From: an uncultured Bacilli bacterium
GTDB taxonomy: Bacteria > Bacillota_I > Bacilli_A > RF39 > UBA660
Direction: 5' to 3'
DNA length: 6,426 bases
Assembly (NCBI GenBank): GCA_944372275.1
Contig: CALVYO010000072.1
Coordinates: 1 to 6,426, forward strand
Positions within the stretch are counted from its first letter, which is position 1, and the number at the start of each line of letters is the position of its first letter. The translations under genes were made by a program, and so were the position numbers. The notes under the pieces are model-generated. The model was given only the letters and a program-made list of their open reading frames with translations, did not search any database and was not told the DNA's origin. Of this stretch, positions 6,367 through 6,426 are shown in pieces.

Positions 6367-6395
6367 TTTTCTTCGCAATGATTTCTTGTTATAAT
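6367..6395 (+). promoter_or_regulatory. Rightward divergent promoter at the window edge
   Basis: Plus strand: extended -10 TGTTATAAT (6387-6395) with TTTTCT (6367-6372) 17 bases upstream. Transcription would start near 6402. An ATG at 6419 could begin a rightward gene of which only 8 bases are inside the window. AAGG at 6402-6405 is a poor, distant ribosome binding site, so the gene start itself is uncertain. Confidence 0.55.
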
Positions 6396-6426
6396 TATTA
6401 TAAGGTAGTGTGATATAAATGAGAAT

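Noticed and set aside
1..6426. tRNA, rRNA, CRISPR array or insertion sequence
   Set aside because: No cloverleaf, no spaced direct repeats and no transposase-like reading frame seen on either strand.
1..6426. Template repeat of the DGR within this window
   Set aside because: No second GC-rich or adenine-bearing copy of the 198-292 sequence was seen on either strand.

Overview
Low-GC, wall-building Firmicutes-type DNA. All six recognisable genes lie on the minus strand. Read in transcription order (right to left) they are murG, murB, divIB/ftsQ, ftsA and ftsZ, followed by a prepilin-like surface protein. The order murG-murB-divIB-ftsA-ftsZ is that of the Bacilli/Clostridia division and cell wall (dcw) cluster. 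AT-rich codons, short intergenic gaps and a very short FtsZ linker suggest a small-genome, probably uncultured host-associated Firmicute. The taxon is inference. Every gene reads full length with TGA as a stop and TGG as Trp, so the genetic code is the standard one and not the mycoplasma code.

Region by region: 6293-6426 is a divergent regulatory region, with a good extended -10 promoter firing left into murG and another firing right towards a gene that would begin at the window edge. 4309-6292 holds murG and murB (lipid II and UDP-MurNAc synthesis), 4 bases apart. 3628-4299 is DivIB. 2343-3578 and 1278-2330 are ftsA and ftsZ, 12 bases apart and preceded by a probable internal promoter. Together these genes make the cell wall precursor and build the division ring that directs its insertion.

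The unusual part is 1-1237. Only 40 bases after ftsZ comes a gene with a class III prepilin signal (G|FTLIE) and a C-terminal domain ending in a GYWTSTP...AW.V...G.L...GVRPVI pattern, characteristic of the C-type-lectin-like target proteins of diversity-generating retroelements (DGRs). Its last part (about 198-292) is abruptly GC-rich and almost without adenine on the coding strand (5 A in 90 bases, 72% GC). This is what adenine-specific DGR mutagenesis of an A-rich template would leave. A single missing base in a G run (plus-strand CCCC at 251-254) throws the gene out of frame. Restoring it gives the expected G-A-L...GVRPVIHI ending and a 374-residue protein ending at 114 instead of 161. A short stable hairpin (77-93) and a terminator (26-66) follow. 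A strong ribosome binding site at the left edge shows that another leftward gene starts just outside the window. No reverse transcriptase or template repeat is present here; they would be expected to the left or elsewhere in the genome.
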